From Xylaria sp. FL1777 (lineage: Eukaryota; Ascomycota; Sordariomycetes; Xylariales; Xylariaceae), in the NCBI GenBank assembly GCA_022578965.1, contig MU400888.1:1-27190 (forward strand): a stretch of 27,190 bases of DNA. The letters run 5' to 3'. The position numbers and the translations under genes were made by a program. Shown in pieces: positions 1 to 10,853 of this stretch; positions within the stretch are counted from its first letter, which is position 1, and the number at the start of each line of letters is the position of its first letter. Below the pieces are notes generated by a model that saw only the letters and a program-made list of their open reading frames with translations, did no database searches and was not told where the DNA came from.

Positions 1-58
1 AGGTTTAATTAAATATATTAATGAAAACCCTTTTTTTTCTCTTTAAAAAACTTAAAAA

Positions 59-236
59 TTAGTACTTTTAGTACTTTTAGTACTACTAAATTAGTTTTTA
101 GTACTACTAAATACTAATTTAGTTTAATACTTAGTAGTATTAATATTAAATTAGTACTTAAACTTTAATATTAATACTAATACTAATTTAGTACTACTAA
201 AATTAGTCCTTATATTAAGTACTAATTTTTTAACCC
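59..236 (-). repeat. AGTACT-rich palindromic repeat block, left copy
   Basis: The block is built from AGTACT and TAGTACTA palindromes. It opens with three closely spaced AGTACTTTT-type units and ends in TTAGTACT-like sequence followed by TTTTTTAACC. A related block at 22758-22925 reads as its reverse complement: that one opens with GGTTAAAAATTAGTAC and closes with three TAGTACTAAA units. The two are therefore inverted copies of one short repeat, perhaps a small non-autonomous element or satellite. No coding potential is seen. Confidence 0.7.
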
Positions 237-270
237 TGTATATATATATAATAAAATAAAAAGTAAAGGT

Positions 271-455
271 GTATTATTATTTACTGGAAATAATAATAAA
301 AAAAAAGTAAAAGTGTATTATTATTTATTAGAAATAATAATAAAATAAAGGATAAAAATATATTATTATTTACTAGAAATAATAATAAAATAAAGGATAA
401 AAGTATATTATTATTTACTAGAAATAATAATAAAATAAAGAATAAAAGTAAATAA
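271..455. repeat. 44-45 bp minisatellite, four units
   Basis: Four tandem copies of a unit beginning TATTATTATTTACTAGAAAT and ending in an AAAGGATAAAAGTA-like segment start near 271, 315, 360 and 405. The units are nearly identical, so expansion is more recent than the surrounding decay. The open minus-strand frame here is only a translation of the repeat and is not a gene. Confidence 0.9.
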
Positions 456-611
456 TATAAAGCAAAGTATATATAAAAAGGTGTAATATATAACAATAAT
501 GAAAAAATAATAAAAGGAAATAATGGTTTATTATATAAAAAAACTAAAGCTAGTAGTTAAACTAAAAATAAAATTTAAAACAAAACTAGTTATAAATAAT
601 AATATTTTAAT

Positions 612-757
612 GTTTTAAAATATAAAACAACCCTTTGTTTTAAATATAAAACAACTCTTTGTTTTAAAATATAAAACAACTTTTTGTTTTAAAATATAAA
701 ATAACTCCTTGTTTTAAAATATAAAACAACTTCTTGTTTTAAATTTAAAACAATATT
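612..757. repeat. 24-25 bp minisatellite, about six units
   Basis: Units of the form GTTTTAAAATATAAAACAAC plus a variable YYYTT start at 612, 637, 661, 686, 711 and 736. Differences between units are mostly C/T. Matching AT-rich flanks containing TATTTTAATGTTTTAAAA lie on both sides, near 600 and 770, so the array may sit inside a larger duplication. Confidence 0.88.
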
Positions 758-990
758 AATTACAAATAATAGTATTTTAATGTTTTAAAAAATATATAAA
801 GTACTTAAAATGTAATAGCTATAGCTTTTCTATTTTTTATATAATAATAAAGGATTTTGTTTAAAATTATTCTTTTTGTTTTTTATTAAGCTATTTATTT
901 ACTACATTATATTTACTTTGTTTTATATTTATTATTTTAACACCTTTAATATTTTTTACAACATTAGGTTTTTTTTATATTTATTTTTTT

Positions 991-1250
991 AACGTTTATT
1001 TCTTTATATATATTATTAATATTTTTTTAAAGTATACTTCTTTTTATAAGGTTTTATTATACTGTTTTATTACTTAAGTTTTTTTTTTTTTTTAAATAGC
1101 TTATAATGTTTAATGTTTATTATTTTATAACATTTATTTTTACTTTTTTATTGAATTATTTTTTAACGTTTGTTTCTTTTTATGTATTACTTATATTTTC
1201 TTAAAGTATTATTCGTTTTATATGGTGTTTTATACCGCTTTATTTTAAAA
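991..1250. repeat. Degenerate 174-bp spaced duplication
   Basis: Segments starting with AACGTTTATTTCTTT at 991 and AACGTTTGTTTCTTT at 1165 continue in parallel for about 80 bases, through an AAAGTAT block to a TATACYGYTTTATT block. They look like older, diverged repeat units next to the 118-bp array that follows. Confidence 0.55.
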
Positions 1251-1552
1251 AACAAGTAAGTTTTATTACTTTTATATTACATTGTTTTTATATTAACGTT
1301 TAATAGTTTATAATAGCTTTTTTATATACCGTTTATAATTAAGCTTTTATATTACACTTATTATTAAAAACAAGTAAGTTTTATTACTTTTTTATTACAT
1401 TGTTTTTATATTAATGTTTAATAGTTTATAATAGCTTTTTTATACACTGTTTATAATTAAGCTTTTATATTACACTTATTATTTAAAACAAGTAAGTTTT
1501 ATTACCTTTATATTACATTGTTTTTATATTAATGTTTAATAGTTCATAATTT
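1251..1552. repeat. 118-bp tandem repeat, about 2.5 units
   Basis: Units start with AACAAGTAAGTTTTATTAC at 1251, 1369 and 1487, exactly 118 bases apart; the third is cut short near 1552. Differences between units are few and mainly transitions. The remaining spaces from 780 to 990 and from 1553 to 1770 are AT-rich with no recognisable feature. Confidence 0.9.
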
Positions 1553-1774
1553 GCTTTTTTATAAATTATTAATCATTATTTATTATAACAAATATAGTTT
1601 ATTAATATTATATTTTTTATATAAACTTAATTTAAAATATATTTAATGTTTTATTATATTTAAATTTATATATTAAATGTTATTAATATATATAAATAAT
1701 AATATAAAATCTTTTATTTATTATAATTATATTAAGGTTTTTAAAATATTAATAATAATTTATAATTTAATCTT

Positions 1775-2215
1775 TAGTATAAATATTAGCCTAATATATA
1801 TTAATACTAGCTTAATATATACTAAGCTAATATTAGTCCGGAAAAAAAAATACTAAGCTAATATAAACTAATATTAAGCTAATATTAGTTCAAGAAAAAA
1901 AATACTAAGCTAGTACGTATTAATACTAAGCTAGTATAATATTAAGCTAGTTTAAATTAGCTTAATATTAATATTAATTTATATTAGCTTAATATAAACT
2001 AATTATTAACCTTAAGTATTAGTATTAAAAATAAAATACTAATTTAATATTAGTATTTTTTTAATAATACTAATTTAGTATTAATAATTACTAATTTAGT
2101 ATTAATATTAAAAATGAAATACTAATTTAGTATTAATATTTTTTTAGTAATATTAATTTAGTATTAATAATTATTAATTTAATATTAGTATTAATAAATA
2201 TTAATTAATATTACT
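1775..2215. repeat. Palindromic TAGCTTAATAT / TACTAATTTAG array
   Basis: This is a dense series of short palindromes: TAGCCTAATATA, ACTAAGCTAATA and similar, with spacers of the form TAGTCCGGAAAAAAAAA or TTCAAGAAAAAAAA. It ends near 2010 in CTAATTATTAACCTTAAG, and a second part (about 2035-2215) is built from ACTAATTTAGTATTA units. The start and end match those of the arrays at 21346-22197, in the same orientation. Ends of the AAGGTTARTAATT type are inverted with respect to each other, so the unit could be a small element with terminal inverted repeats. Confidence 0.7.
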
Positions 2216-3896
2216 AAATTATTAACTTTATAAATTAGCTATATTTAAGTTTAATACTTATTTTTAAAGTTTTAGCTTTTTTATTTATATATAGCTAAAG
2301 CAATACATTTAATAAAGCTTTTATTTTGCGCTTATTTAGCTATTTTTTAGCATTTAGCTTTATAAAAATGTTTGTAATATAAATAGCTTTAATTCTTTAA
2401 TTTATTATGTTTATTTTATAAAAGTTTTTATAATAGCTAAACATAATAAGCTTTCTTTAATAATTTAAATACTTTTGTTTATATTAATAAGTTTTTTTAG
2501 TAGCTGTTTATTATTTTAAAAAAAAGGTTTTTAGCTATTATTGCTTATTGTTTTTATATATTATATTTAAAACTTTATTTAGTAAAAAACAATAAGCTAG
2601 TTTTTATTTATTATAAAGCTTTAGTTTATTAAAATGTTTTAAATTATTGTTTTTTTAATAATTATTTAGAGCTTTTTTTATTAATAGTTCTTTTAAGGAT
2701 TTTATAAATAATAATTACAAAATATTTAGTTTTTATATTATAGGTTTTTATTTTTTATGTAGTTTTAGCTTTATTAGTAAAACTATAAAAAATCTTATAA
2801 ATATAATATTAAACTTATTAAAACAAAAGTTATTATTATTGCAATATTTTTTAATTTTAAATAAATATTATATTAATATTATAGGACTTTTTATAGCTAT
2901 AAATTTTAATATTTAGCTTATAGCTTATAAAAATGCCTTTAAATATTTGTTTTTTAGTTTAGTTATATAAAGTAGTATTTTATTTATGTTTATTAAGCAG
3001 TTTTATATAATAAAGTATGCTATAAAAGCTTTTTTTTAAAAATTAAGCGCTTTTTTATTAAGCAATAAATTAAAAGTATAAAAAACTTTTATTAAAATTA
3101 CATATAATATAAACTACTAATATTTTAATGCTTTTTTATTATAATACTTTTTATGTATTAAATATAATGCTTTTTTTTATATTTGTTAAACTAAGTTTAA
3201 AAATAAGTTTTAGCAAGTTTTGCTATTTTTAATAAATGTATAATTAAAGTAATTTTTTAGTATTACTTTTTTACTTTTTTTTAGGTTTTTAAAAAATAAA
3301 CTTTTTATAAACGTTACTTTTTTATTTATAAAATAAAATTTTAAAACAAACCTTAAAAAAACATTAACTAAAAAAAGCAATATATTTTTTAATTAAACAT
3401 TTTTTATGTTTAGTTTATTAATTCATAAAAAAAGCTAGTAAGTTAAATATTTTTTGTACTTTAAATTTTTAATAGTTATTAGCTTTTTTTTAAAGCTATT
3501 TTTAAAAAGCGTTTAGTTTTTAAAACAAAGCTTTTTATAAATAGCAATAAAGTTTATATATATATGTTTATTTATTTTTTTTTTTGCTTTTATTTTATAA
3601 TTTGCTATTTTTTGTGCTATATGTTTATATGCTTTAATATAAAGGATTAGCTTTTTAAAGCTTTTAAAAAAAGATGCATTTATTTTTAATTAACTTAAAA
3701 TGCTAATAAGTTCTTTAAAAATAAAAAATATAATAATTAAAAATATATGCATATAATAAAAGCAATTTTTAATAATATTTAAACGTATATATATATTTGC
3801 TACGTTTTATAATTAAATAAAAAACATAAGCAAATTAAAAATTTTAATATAAGTTAAAAATATAAAAGCAAATAATATTATATAAAAAGTATAAAA
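2216..3896. other. AT-rich decayed DNA, no recognisable gene
   Basis: The plus strand is T-rich and carries many GCTTTT and AGCTTTTT words, like the LINE copies further right. This suggests decayed minus-sense transposon coding sequence. I could not recognise a protein motif in it, and stop codons are dense in all frames. Confidence 0.5.
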
Positions 3897-3913
3897 TATA
3901 AATATTAATATTA
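3897..3913. repeat. TSD of LINE copy A, left
   Basis: The 17 bases TATAAATATTAATATTA are repeated exactly at 9797-9813, immediately outside the two ends that LINE copies A and B share. The sequence is simple, but its position exactly at both boundaries supports a genuine TSD. Confidence 0.7.
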
Positions 3914-3916
3914 TTA

Positions 3917-3955
3917 TTAATAACCTGCTATGTTGCTTTATAGCGCGGTTTTTTT
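3917..3955 (-). other. 3'-terminal hairpin of LINE, copy A
   Basis: In minus sense the element ends with CCGCGCTA..TAGC.. and then CAGG TTATTAATAA. In copy B the corresponding hairpin is perfect (GCTAC-AAA-GTAGC); here transitions have broken part of the stem. LINE reverse transcriptases commonly recognise a hairpin close to the 3' end and finish in a short repeat, so the placement fits. Its function is inferred. Confidence 0.5.
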
Positions 3956-5399
3956 ACTTGTGTACTTATAAGTAAAACTATACAAAAAGCTAGATAAAAA
4001 CTTTATGCAACAATGTTTATGCTACTACTTTAAAGTTTTTTTACTTTATAATAACTAGTTTTTACTAACTAGCTTGCTAAACAGAAAATAATAGTTAAAA
4101 GGCAAAAAAACTTTTTTTAAAGCTTTTAAACTTTTTGCTTTTTTAAGAAGCATACAAAAGCTTTTTTTTTGTTTTTTAGGACCTTTAAAAAAGCGCTTTT
4201 GCTTTTTTTGCTAGTTTTTTTCTTATTTTTTGCTTCTTTTTTTTTTTTTTTTTTTTCTTTTATTTTAACTGCTTTATTATATATTGCTATTTTATTAATA
4301 ACAAATAGCTATTTTGCAATATTACTTGCAGCTTTAAGCTTTTTTATAGCTAGTTATAAATTTTTATTAGTTTATAGTAGTTTAGCTGCAAAGCTTTTTT
4401 ATAGCTGTTTTTTTTTTGTTTTTTAATAAGTTATAACATAGAACTATATACTAAAAGGTTTTTTTCTTTTTTATACATTTATAAAAAAGCATAAAAAAGC
4501 TTAAAACTTTTTTTTTATGTAAAAACGCTTTTAGTTTTATTTTTTTAATATATATTTACATTATTATAGCTGCTTTATGTTTTAATAATTTATTATACTT
4601 TTTAAAAGCTTTATTTTTGCTAAGCTTTTGTTTAGCTATTATTAAATAACTGCTGCTTATTTTAATTTAGCTTTATTTATTTATTTATTTATTTTTTAGT
4701 GTAATTTTAGGTTTTTTTTTTTTAATTATTTTTTTTGCTAAAAGTTTAAAGCTAATGTTAGATTTTTTTTAGTTATGCTTTTATTATTGCTTATAAGCTT
4801 GCTTTTTGTTTAGTTTTTAGCTTTTTAAGCTTTTATGTTTTAAATAAAAGCTTTAATTTTTTTTGTTATTTTTTAAATTAACTTTTTAGCTGCTAAGCTT
4901 TTTAAGCAATGCTTATAAGCTGCTATTTTATTATTAAAATACAAGTTAATAAAAAGAATTTTTATTTTGGTTTTTAAGTGCTTTATTTTAGTTGCTTTAA
5001 AAGCTTTAATTATATATTTAAAACATTTGTTTTAAGTTATTACTAATAAATTAATAATGCTTTTTGCTTTATTTTTTTTAAAGTTTTTATATTAAGTTAT
5101 TATATTATAAGCTAAAATGCTTTATATTATTATAACATATATTTGCTTTGCTTTTATAATATTGCTACTTTATATAAAGTTTTATAGCTTAATTATTATA
5201 TATAATTAAATGCTTAGTTTTTTTTTAAGCTTTGCTAAATATTTTTTTTATTTTATATTTTTGTTAAATTATACTTTTAAAAACTTTGCGTTATTTTTTA
5301 AGTATACTATTGCGTTAAAAAAATATATTATTTGTATAAGCGCTGTTTTACTACTAAAAAAATGCATTAATTTGCTTTTTTGCAGTATAAACTTTATTT

Positions 5400-6900
5400 T
5401 ATGTTATTTTGCTTAGTTTTTATACGTTTTTTATGCTACTTTTAAAGCTTTGCAGTTTTACTTTATATTTAGGTTTGCTATAATAAAGTTAGTATTATTA
5501 ATAAAGCTAATTATTATTAGCTTTTAATATATAGCAAAATTGTTATAAAGTATTAAAATATATAAAAAAAAAAAAGAAATAAAAATAAAAACTTTTAAAA
5601 AACTTTAGCTTTTAGCGCTATTAGCTAAAATATTGCTTTATTAAAGCAAAAATATATTATATAATTTAATATAAAAAAGTTTATTAATATAATTATTTAA
5701 AAAAAAAAGCCTTTTTATTATAAAATATATATTATTTTTTTTTTGTTAATAATATTAAAAGCTTTTATAATATTTAGCTGCAATAAAAACGTTATACTTT
5801 TTTTGCTAATTGTTTTTTTTGCTGTTTTTAATATTAGTTTAATAGCTATATTTATTAACTTATGTTATTTATTGCTTATTTAGTTGTTTAACAAAAAACT
5901 TTTTTATTTAGCTACTTTTGCTATGCAATAATATAGCTTTTTTTTTAGCACTTTTTTTATTATGTAAATAAGCATAATAAATTGCTATTTTTTAGCTATT
6001 TCTTTAATTTTTTTTAACTTTTTAAGTTTAAATATAATTATTATTTTTGTTTGTTTAAATTATACTAAGTAATACTTTAATAAAAAGCTAATAATATATA
6101 GTATTGCTATTTTTTTTGCTAAAGTAAGTTTATAAGCTTTAAAAAAACTATTAAATAGCAAGTTATTTTTTAGCGCTTTTTATAGCGCTAACTTTTATAT
6201 TAGCAATATTATGTTTTTTTTTTATATTAATGTTAATTATAAACTTTTAGTAGTTATTATAAATTAAGTTTTTTTAAGTATATTAAATAAGTTTGCTAGT
6301 AGTGCAAAAAAAAAGCATTTTATTAATAAAGCTGTTTTTTTTTTAAAAGTATTAATAAAAAGTAGCTTATTTTCTGTTTATTTTAGCAATAAAATTACAA
6401 TAACTTTTAAAGCTAGCTTATAAACAAACTTTATTTATTTAGCTAAGCTTTATAATAACTTAAAATTTTTAAATATTTTTATAAATGTTTATTTTTAGCT
6501 ATGTTTTTATGCTTTTTTTACTTTATTATTAAAAGCTTTTTTTTTTTTTTAAAAGCTTGTTATGTTGCTTTAGTTCTTTTGCTTTAAAATTTGCAGTACG
6601 TTTGTTTTGCTTTTTTTTTTGTTTTAATTACTTCTAAAAACTACTAAAGTAATGCTTAGTGTTTTCTTTTTATAGTTTTTTTAAGCGTTATTTTATTTGC
6701 TATTTTTATTAGTTATTAAATTAAAAAATTAAAAGCATTATTTAGTTTGCTAAATATACGTAGTATATATATTTTTATAATAATAGCTTTTGTTTTTATA
6801 GCTGTTTTATTTTTGTTTAATTTAAGCTAGTTTTATTTTTTTGCTTTTTTTAAGTATTTTTATAAAGCTACTTTTAAATTAATTATAACTTTTAATGCTT
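5400..6900 (-). pseudogene. LINE reverse transcriptase remnant, copy A
   Basis: One minus-strand frame reads from about 6900 to 5560 with stops only as TAA or TAG, as expected from RIP of Gln, Trp and Arg codons. In order it shows: a pre-RT segment with a conserved-looking FLEVI; an FKQTK followed by Lys-rich sequence (about 6050), where LINEs have FK.S..V.L.KP; IIKKVLKKKLYYCIAKVAK (5907-5963), in the place of the LGK.LE..I..RL block; LNIIKAFN (5754-5783), matching the D...AFD catalytic box with Asp changed to Asn; and TAA-AGT-TTT-TTA (about 5600-5608), which is QGSP after C-to-T and G-to-A changes. A candidate second catalytic box, A-N-N-N (about 5510-5521), is weak because copy B has Ser in it. 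No product can be made. Confidence 0.7.
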
Positions 6901-7937
6901 TATAATTAAAACTTAGCTATTTTAAATCCTTTTAATAAATAATAGTTAAATTACTAAATATTTATATTAAGTTTATTATTAAGCTTTTTTATTTATGCTT
7001 TATTTTAATTACTTTTTTTTAAAAAATAATTAACATAAGATTTTATTATGTAATAAACTTAAGCAGTTTATTTGCTTTTTAGCTTTTTTTGCTTTTTAAA
7101 TTTTATAATAAATAATAAAAGTTAAAATTACTTATAAATATATAATGTTTTTTTAATTTGCTTACTTTACATATTTTTTAAATTAAATTGCATTAAACTG
7201 TTTTTTTTTAATTTAATAAATATATTAATTATAAAATTACTGCTAAGTTATTACTGCTTATTATAACTTTTGCTTAGTTTTTACTAGCGTTTTTTGCTAA
7301 TATTTTTATTGCAATTTTTTTGTTTATATATAATATAGCTTTGCTTTTTAATTAAACAACCTAGTAGCTATTATTACTAAAGCAATATATATTGCTATAT
7401 TTATTAATTATTAGTTTTTAAACTGCTATATAATTAAAGCTATTATTTTATAATATATATGTTATGTTGCTGTTAAATTTTGTAATGTTTTAAAAAGCAA
7501 TATTATATATTATTAAATTAATAGAAATAAGTTTTTGCTTATATTGCTAGTTTGTTGTTTTTTTGCTAGTAATTGTTTTTTATTTAGCTTTATAAATATT
7601 AATACTATTAGCATTTTTAAACTACTTTTATTTATTTTTTTGCTTATTATTGCTGCTTTTTTAATACTTTAAAAGCTTTTAAATTATAATATATATGCTG
7701 CTTTTGTTTTGTTTTTTTATTTAATTTCTTTTTAGCAAGCTTTATTTTATATTATATATGCTTTTTTATAGTTTATATATTTTTGCTTTGCTTTTTGCGT
7801 TTTTATTAAATAGCTTTTTTTATTTTTTTAGTGCTTTAAAGCTAAATAATAACTATATTTTAAGTTTTTGCAGCAATATTTAGCTATATGTTTATATTTA
7901 TAGCAATTAAAGCACTATATAACTTTAAGCTTTATAG

Positions 7938-7952
7938 CAAAAAGTTTATAAT
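7938..7952. repeat. TSD of SINE copy 1, left
   Basis: The 15 bases CAAAAAGTTTATAAT recur at 8685-8699. The empty site is visible in LINE copy B near 15465-15485, where the same flanks are joined without the insertion. Confidence 0.88.
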
Positions 7953-8315
7953 AATTTGTATTACTTGGACAAACGGCCTATTAGCTATGCTAATAGCTAT
8001 TTAGTAAGACTTTATACAAATAGAAACCTTTTTTAGAGTAAAAACTACTTGTATATACAAAGTATATAACAGTTTTGCTATAGATTTTATTAATTTGCCG
8101 CTTTTTTTATATAATATTCCGCTTTAAATTTTATATGCTAAGTTAGCAGCACTTTTGCTTTATAATATAAAGGTATAAAAATTAGCGCATTAACAAAAAG
8201 GTTTTCTGTTAATTAGTAGTAAAAGCGCTTTTTTGCTAGCTTTAAGTTTTGCAAGCTATAAATAATACAGTGTTAAGTAGATTTTAAGCATTATATAGCA
8301 CTATATTCTTTATAA

Positions 8316-8335
8316 ATTGCTTAGCGCTAAGCAAT
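8316..8335. other. Conserved 20-bp palindrome inside SINE copy 1
   Basis: ATTGCTTAGCGCTAAGCAAT is a perfect palindrome. Its 16-bp core TGCTTAGCGCTAAGCA is unchanged at 19968-19983 in the second copy, although its CG and GC sites could have mutated. This suggests an RNA stem or a structural constraint in the SINE family. Confidence 0.75.
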
Positions 8336-8610
8336 AAGCTTTAAGTTCTAATTATGCTAAAAATATAAGCTGTTTGCTATACAAAAAAACTAATGCTTAT
8401 ATAGCATTAGCAGCAAAAGCTAAAGCTGCTTGTTTTTATAGTAGCTAGTATACTAAGTTAATTATTTATATTGCTACACTAGCAAAAAAGCAAAGTCCTT
8501 AAACTTTTAGCTTAGCTATTTAACTTTTAATTTTTATACTTTTAATGTAGCAAGCGTATAGTTTAAACTAAGCTAAAAGTAAACTAACTTTTGCTTTAAG
8601 GCAAAGCAAC

Positions 8611-8684
8611 TATAAACTAAGCAGAACTTAAACCTACAACTTTAAAAAAAGTAGCTAAGCGTATACCACTACGCCACTAAGCCA
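8611..8684 (-). promoter_or_regulatory. tRNA-like internal Pol III promoter, SINE copy 1
   Basis: Box A and box B are about 31 bases apart, a normal tRNA spacing. The D arm and T arm fold, while the acceptor stem is not preserved, and the anticodon arm is unclear because of extra bases between the D arm and the possible anticodon stem. A Lys-type loop (CTTTTAA in the other copy) is possible but not secure, so I do not name the parental tRNA. Confidence 0.7.
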
Positions 8685-8699
8685 CAAAAAGTTTATAAT
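8685..8699. repeat. TSD of SINE copy 1, right
   Basis: This is an exact repeat of 7938-7952. The first C could belong to the element, giving a 14-bp TSD. Confidence 0.88.
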
Positions 8700-9796
8700 T
8701 AAATAGCTAAGCTTTTTATAAAAAGCTATTTTTATATATTGTTTTAGCTGCTATAATACTATTTATATATAATAATATTAACGTAAATTTAGCTTTTATG
8801 TTTTTAAATAGCATTTTTTTGCACTTTGTAATTTTAGAGTATTTACTGCGTAATAGCTGCAGTAAATTTTTGTTTAAGTGTATTGCTTTAATATGTTTTA
8901 CTAAAATGCTTTTTATTATTAGTGCTACTTTTTTTTGTTGTACTTTTAACCTTTTTTTAAAAGCTTTTATAATTTATTTCTTTTTTTTAGCTTTTTAAAG
9001 CACTGCTTTTTTAAAAGTAATTATTATATTTTTGCTATATAGCTTTTTAACAATAATTATATTACTGCTTATAAACGTTATATTTACTGCTTTAACAATA
9101 TTAATTAGTATTTTGTTTTTAAAGTTGTTAGCTTGTTTTTTAACTTTAATTAATACTTTTTTGTTTTGCTTAAATAGTATTGCTTTATTATTGCAAGCTA
9201 GCTATAAAGCTGCTATTTATACTTAAAATTTTAATATATTTACGTTTAACAAAGTTTATTAAAAAAGCCTTTAAATAATATTTTTAATGCTTTTTTAGTT
9301 AGCTTTTATAGTAGCATTTAAATTATAGCAAGTTATAAATATATTAAAGTTATTTTTATTATTAAGCTTTGTACTTTATTAGCTTTTTTAGGCTTTTTTT
9401 AATATGTGCGCTATTTGTGCTTTTTTTACGTTTTTTTAAAAAGAGATTTCTTTTGCTATTTTTTTTTTATTAGTAGCTATAATACTAGTTTTATAATTTT
9501 GTTAACTATTTTTTATATACTAGGAAGTTTATTAGTTTTACGTTTTTTGTTAAAACGTTGCTATATTATAGTTGCATTGCTAGTAAGTTTTAGTAGTATA
9601 TTAGTTACGTTTTTAATAAATAAGTTATTTAATACTATTTTTTTATTTCTTGTTATGTTTGCACTTCGTAAATAAAGTACAACTTATTTAATAAATAAAA
9701 GTTGTTACACTAATTTTAGCAATCGTAATTATTTAATAATTAGGCTTAAACTTACAAAGTTATAATTAAGTGTAAAGAATTTAAAAAAGGTCCTTT

Positions 9797-9813
9797 TATA
9801 AATATTAATATTA
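9797..9813. repeat. TSD of LINE copy A, right
   Basis: This is an exact repeat of 3897-3913, directly after the shared terminal sequence AAAAAAGGTC (minus-sense 5' end of the LINE). Confidence 0.7.
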
Positions 9814-10795
9814 ATATTATTTGCTATATATAATTTAATATTTTTAATTATTAATTTAAGTTATTACTTTTTAATCATTATAAAATTTTCTAAATATAAA
9901 TACTAAAAATATTTATGCTAAATATAAAAAATTAAAACTTATTAAATAAATAAAATAGCAAAATTAAATATAAATAAAAAGTTTAATAAAGCAAATATAA
10001 TAAAGAAAAAGCTAAAATATATAGCTTTAAACTAGTATACTTTTTTTTTATAAACTTATTATATTATTTTTAATTTATTAATTAATTATTTTATTACTAA
10101 AATAAATTATTAATTGCTAAATGCTTTTATAATAATAATTTTTTATATATTTATACTAATATTAATTAAAAAATAAGCAAATAAAGTAGTTTTAATTAAT
10201 TAAATAATTACTTTTTAACTTTTTTTGAAATATATTTATAACTTATTTTTTTTAAACATTTATTATAACTAATAGTAAAGTAAATAACTTAAGCTTTAAT
10301 AAATATAAAAAAAAAGCTTGTTTTTTTTTTAAACTTGTTTTTTTTTAAGTAGTTTTAAAGCTTAGACTTTTTTTATAACTTTTTATTTTAGTGCTTAAAT
10401 TTTTAAATTATTTAATTTATGCTTTTATTATAAAGTTTTTATTTTTAACTAGTATAATTAACATTTGTTTATTTAAACATATAAAAAAAAACTTTTATAT
10501 TATTAATAAAGTTTTAAATATTTAAAAAGCATTATAATAATTTATTAATATTTAAAAAATTAATATAGCTTAATTAATAAATAATTATATTTATAATATT
10601 TAAAAAGTTAAGTTTATTAATAAATAATAAAATATATATGCTTTTTTTTTAAAAATTTTGTTTTTTTTATTTAGTTAACTTTTTTAGTTTTATATAATTA
10701 AATACTAAGCTATTTAAAAATTAAAATTCTTAATAATAATACTAATAGCAAATATGTTTAATAAAAAATTAATTATAATTCTTTTATATATATTA
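9814..10795. other. AT-rich spacer between LINE copies
   Basis: This is nearly pure A/T with scattered GC words. No reading frame, RNA gene or clear repeat is recognised. It is the pre-existing decayed DNA that both LINEs flank. Confidence 0.5.
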
Positions 10796-10810
10796 TATAA
10801 ATTAATATAT
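10796..10810. repeat. TSD of LINE copy B, left
   Basis: TATAAATTAATATAT is repeated exactly at 16574-16588, just outside the ends shared with copy A. It differs in sequence and length from the TSD of copy A, so the two LINEs are independent insertions and not a segmental duplication. Confidence 0.75.
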
Positions 10811-10813
10811 ATT

Positions 10814-10853
10814 ATTAATAACCTGCTATGCTACTTTGTAGCGCGGTTTTTTT
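10814..10853 (-). other. 3'-terminal hairpin of LINE, copy B
   Basis: On the plus strand GCTAC-TTT-GTAGC lies within 10830-10842, a 5-bp perfect stem about 20 bases from the element end, followed by GCGG. In minus sense it precedes CATAGCAGG and the terminal TTATTAATAAT. Copy A has the same hairpin partly mutated. A reverse transcriptase recognition role is inferred from other LINE families. Confidence 0.55.

Larger units (their letters stand above)
7953..8684 (-). mobile_element. tRNA-headed SINE, copy 1
   Basis: This 732-bp element interrupts LINE copy A and is absent from copy B, which fixes both ends. In minus sense it begins with a tRNA-like head: box A TGGCGTAGTGG (8666-8676), with a perfect 4-bp D stem GCGT/ACGC (8671-8674 and 8659-8662), and box B GGTTTAAGTTC (8624-8634), with a T-arm stem GTAGG/TCTGC that includes two G-U pairs. 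RNA polymerase III would start from these boxes. A body of about 550 bp follows, with a conserved palindrome, and the element ends in a hairpin and CCGTTTGTCCAAGTAATACAA. It matches the copy at 19616-20346 across its length, with mostly transitions between them. It keeps more CG sites than the LINE around it, so it arrived later or was hit less. At 730 bp it is long for a SINE. There is no coding capacity. Confidence 0.85.
3914..9796 (-). mobile_element. LINE (non-LTR retrotransposon) copy A, RIP-degraded
   Basis: This element matches the one at 10811-16573 along its whole length. Without nested insertions and their TSDs both copies are about 5.14 kb (5,136 and 5,142), so both are probably full-length. 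Differences are nearly all C/T or G/A, including within the first 45 bases. The element has no terminal inverted or long terminal repeats, and it has a long TSD whose length differs between copies (17 and 15 bp). That pattern fits target-primed reverse transcription. The sense strand is minus: a decayed reverse transcriptase reads that way, and the minus-sense 3' end carries a small hairpin and then TTATTAATAA. The endonuclease and ORF1 regions expected in the right half could not be identified through the mutations. A SINE is nested at 7953-8684. Confidence 0.82.

Noticed and set aside
281..496. 71-codon minus-strand frame
   Set aside because: It is only the translation of the 44-45 bp minisatellite.
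271..757. CRISPR array
   Set aside because: The units are contiguous tandem repeats without unique spacers.
4169..4426. 85-codon open frame, with a near twin at 11067-11324
   Set aside because: It is the T-rich complement of the LINE coding strand. The Phe/Leu-rich reading is conserved only because both copies of the LINE are.
8611..8684. A functional tRNA gene
   Set aside because: D and T arms fold, but the acceptor stem is missing and the anticodon arm has extra bases; the sequence is the head of a longer inserted element.
8798..9226. Hydrophobic open frames that look like small membrane proteins (also 9406-9675, 15810-16004)
   Set aside because: They lie inside the LINE copies, opposite to its sense strand, and their counterparts in the other copy are broken or shifted. 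T-rich DNA always reads as Phe/Leu/Ile.
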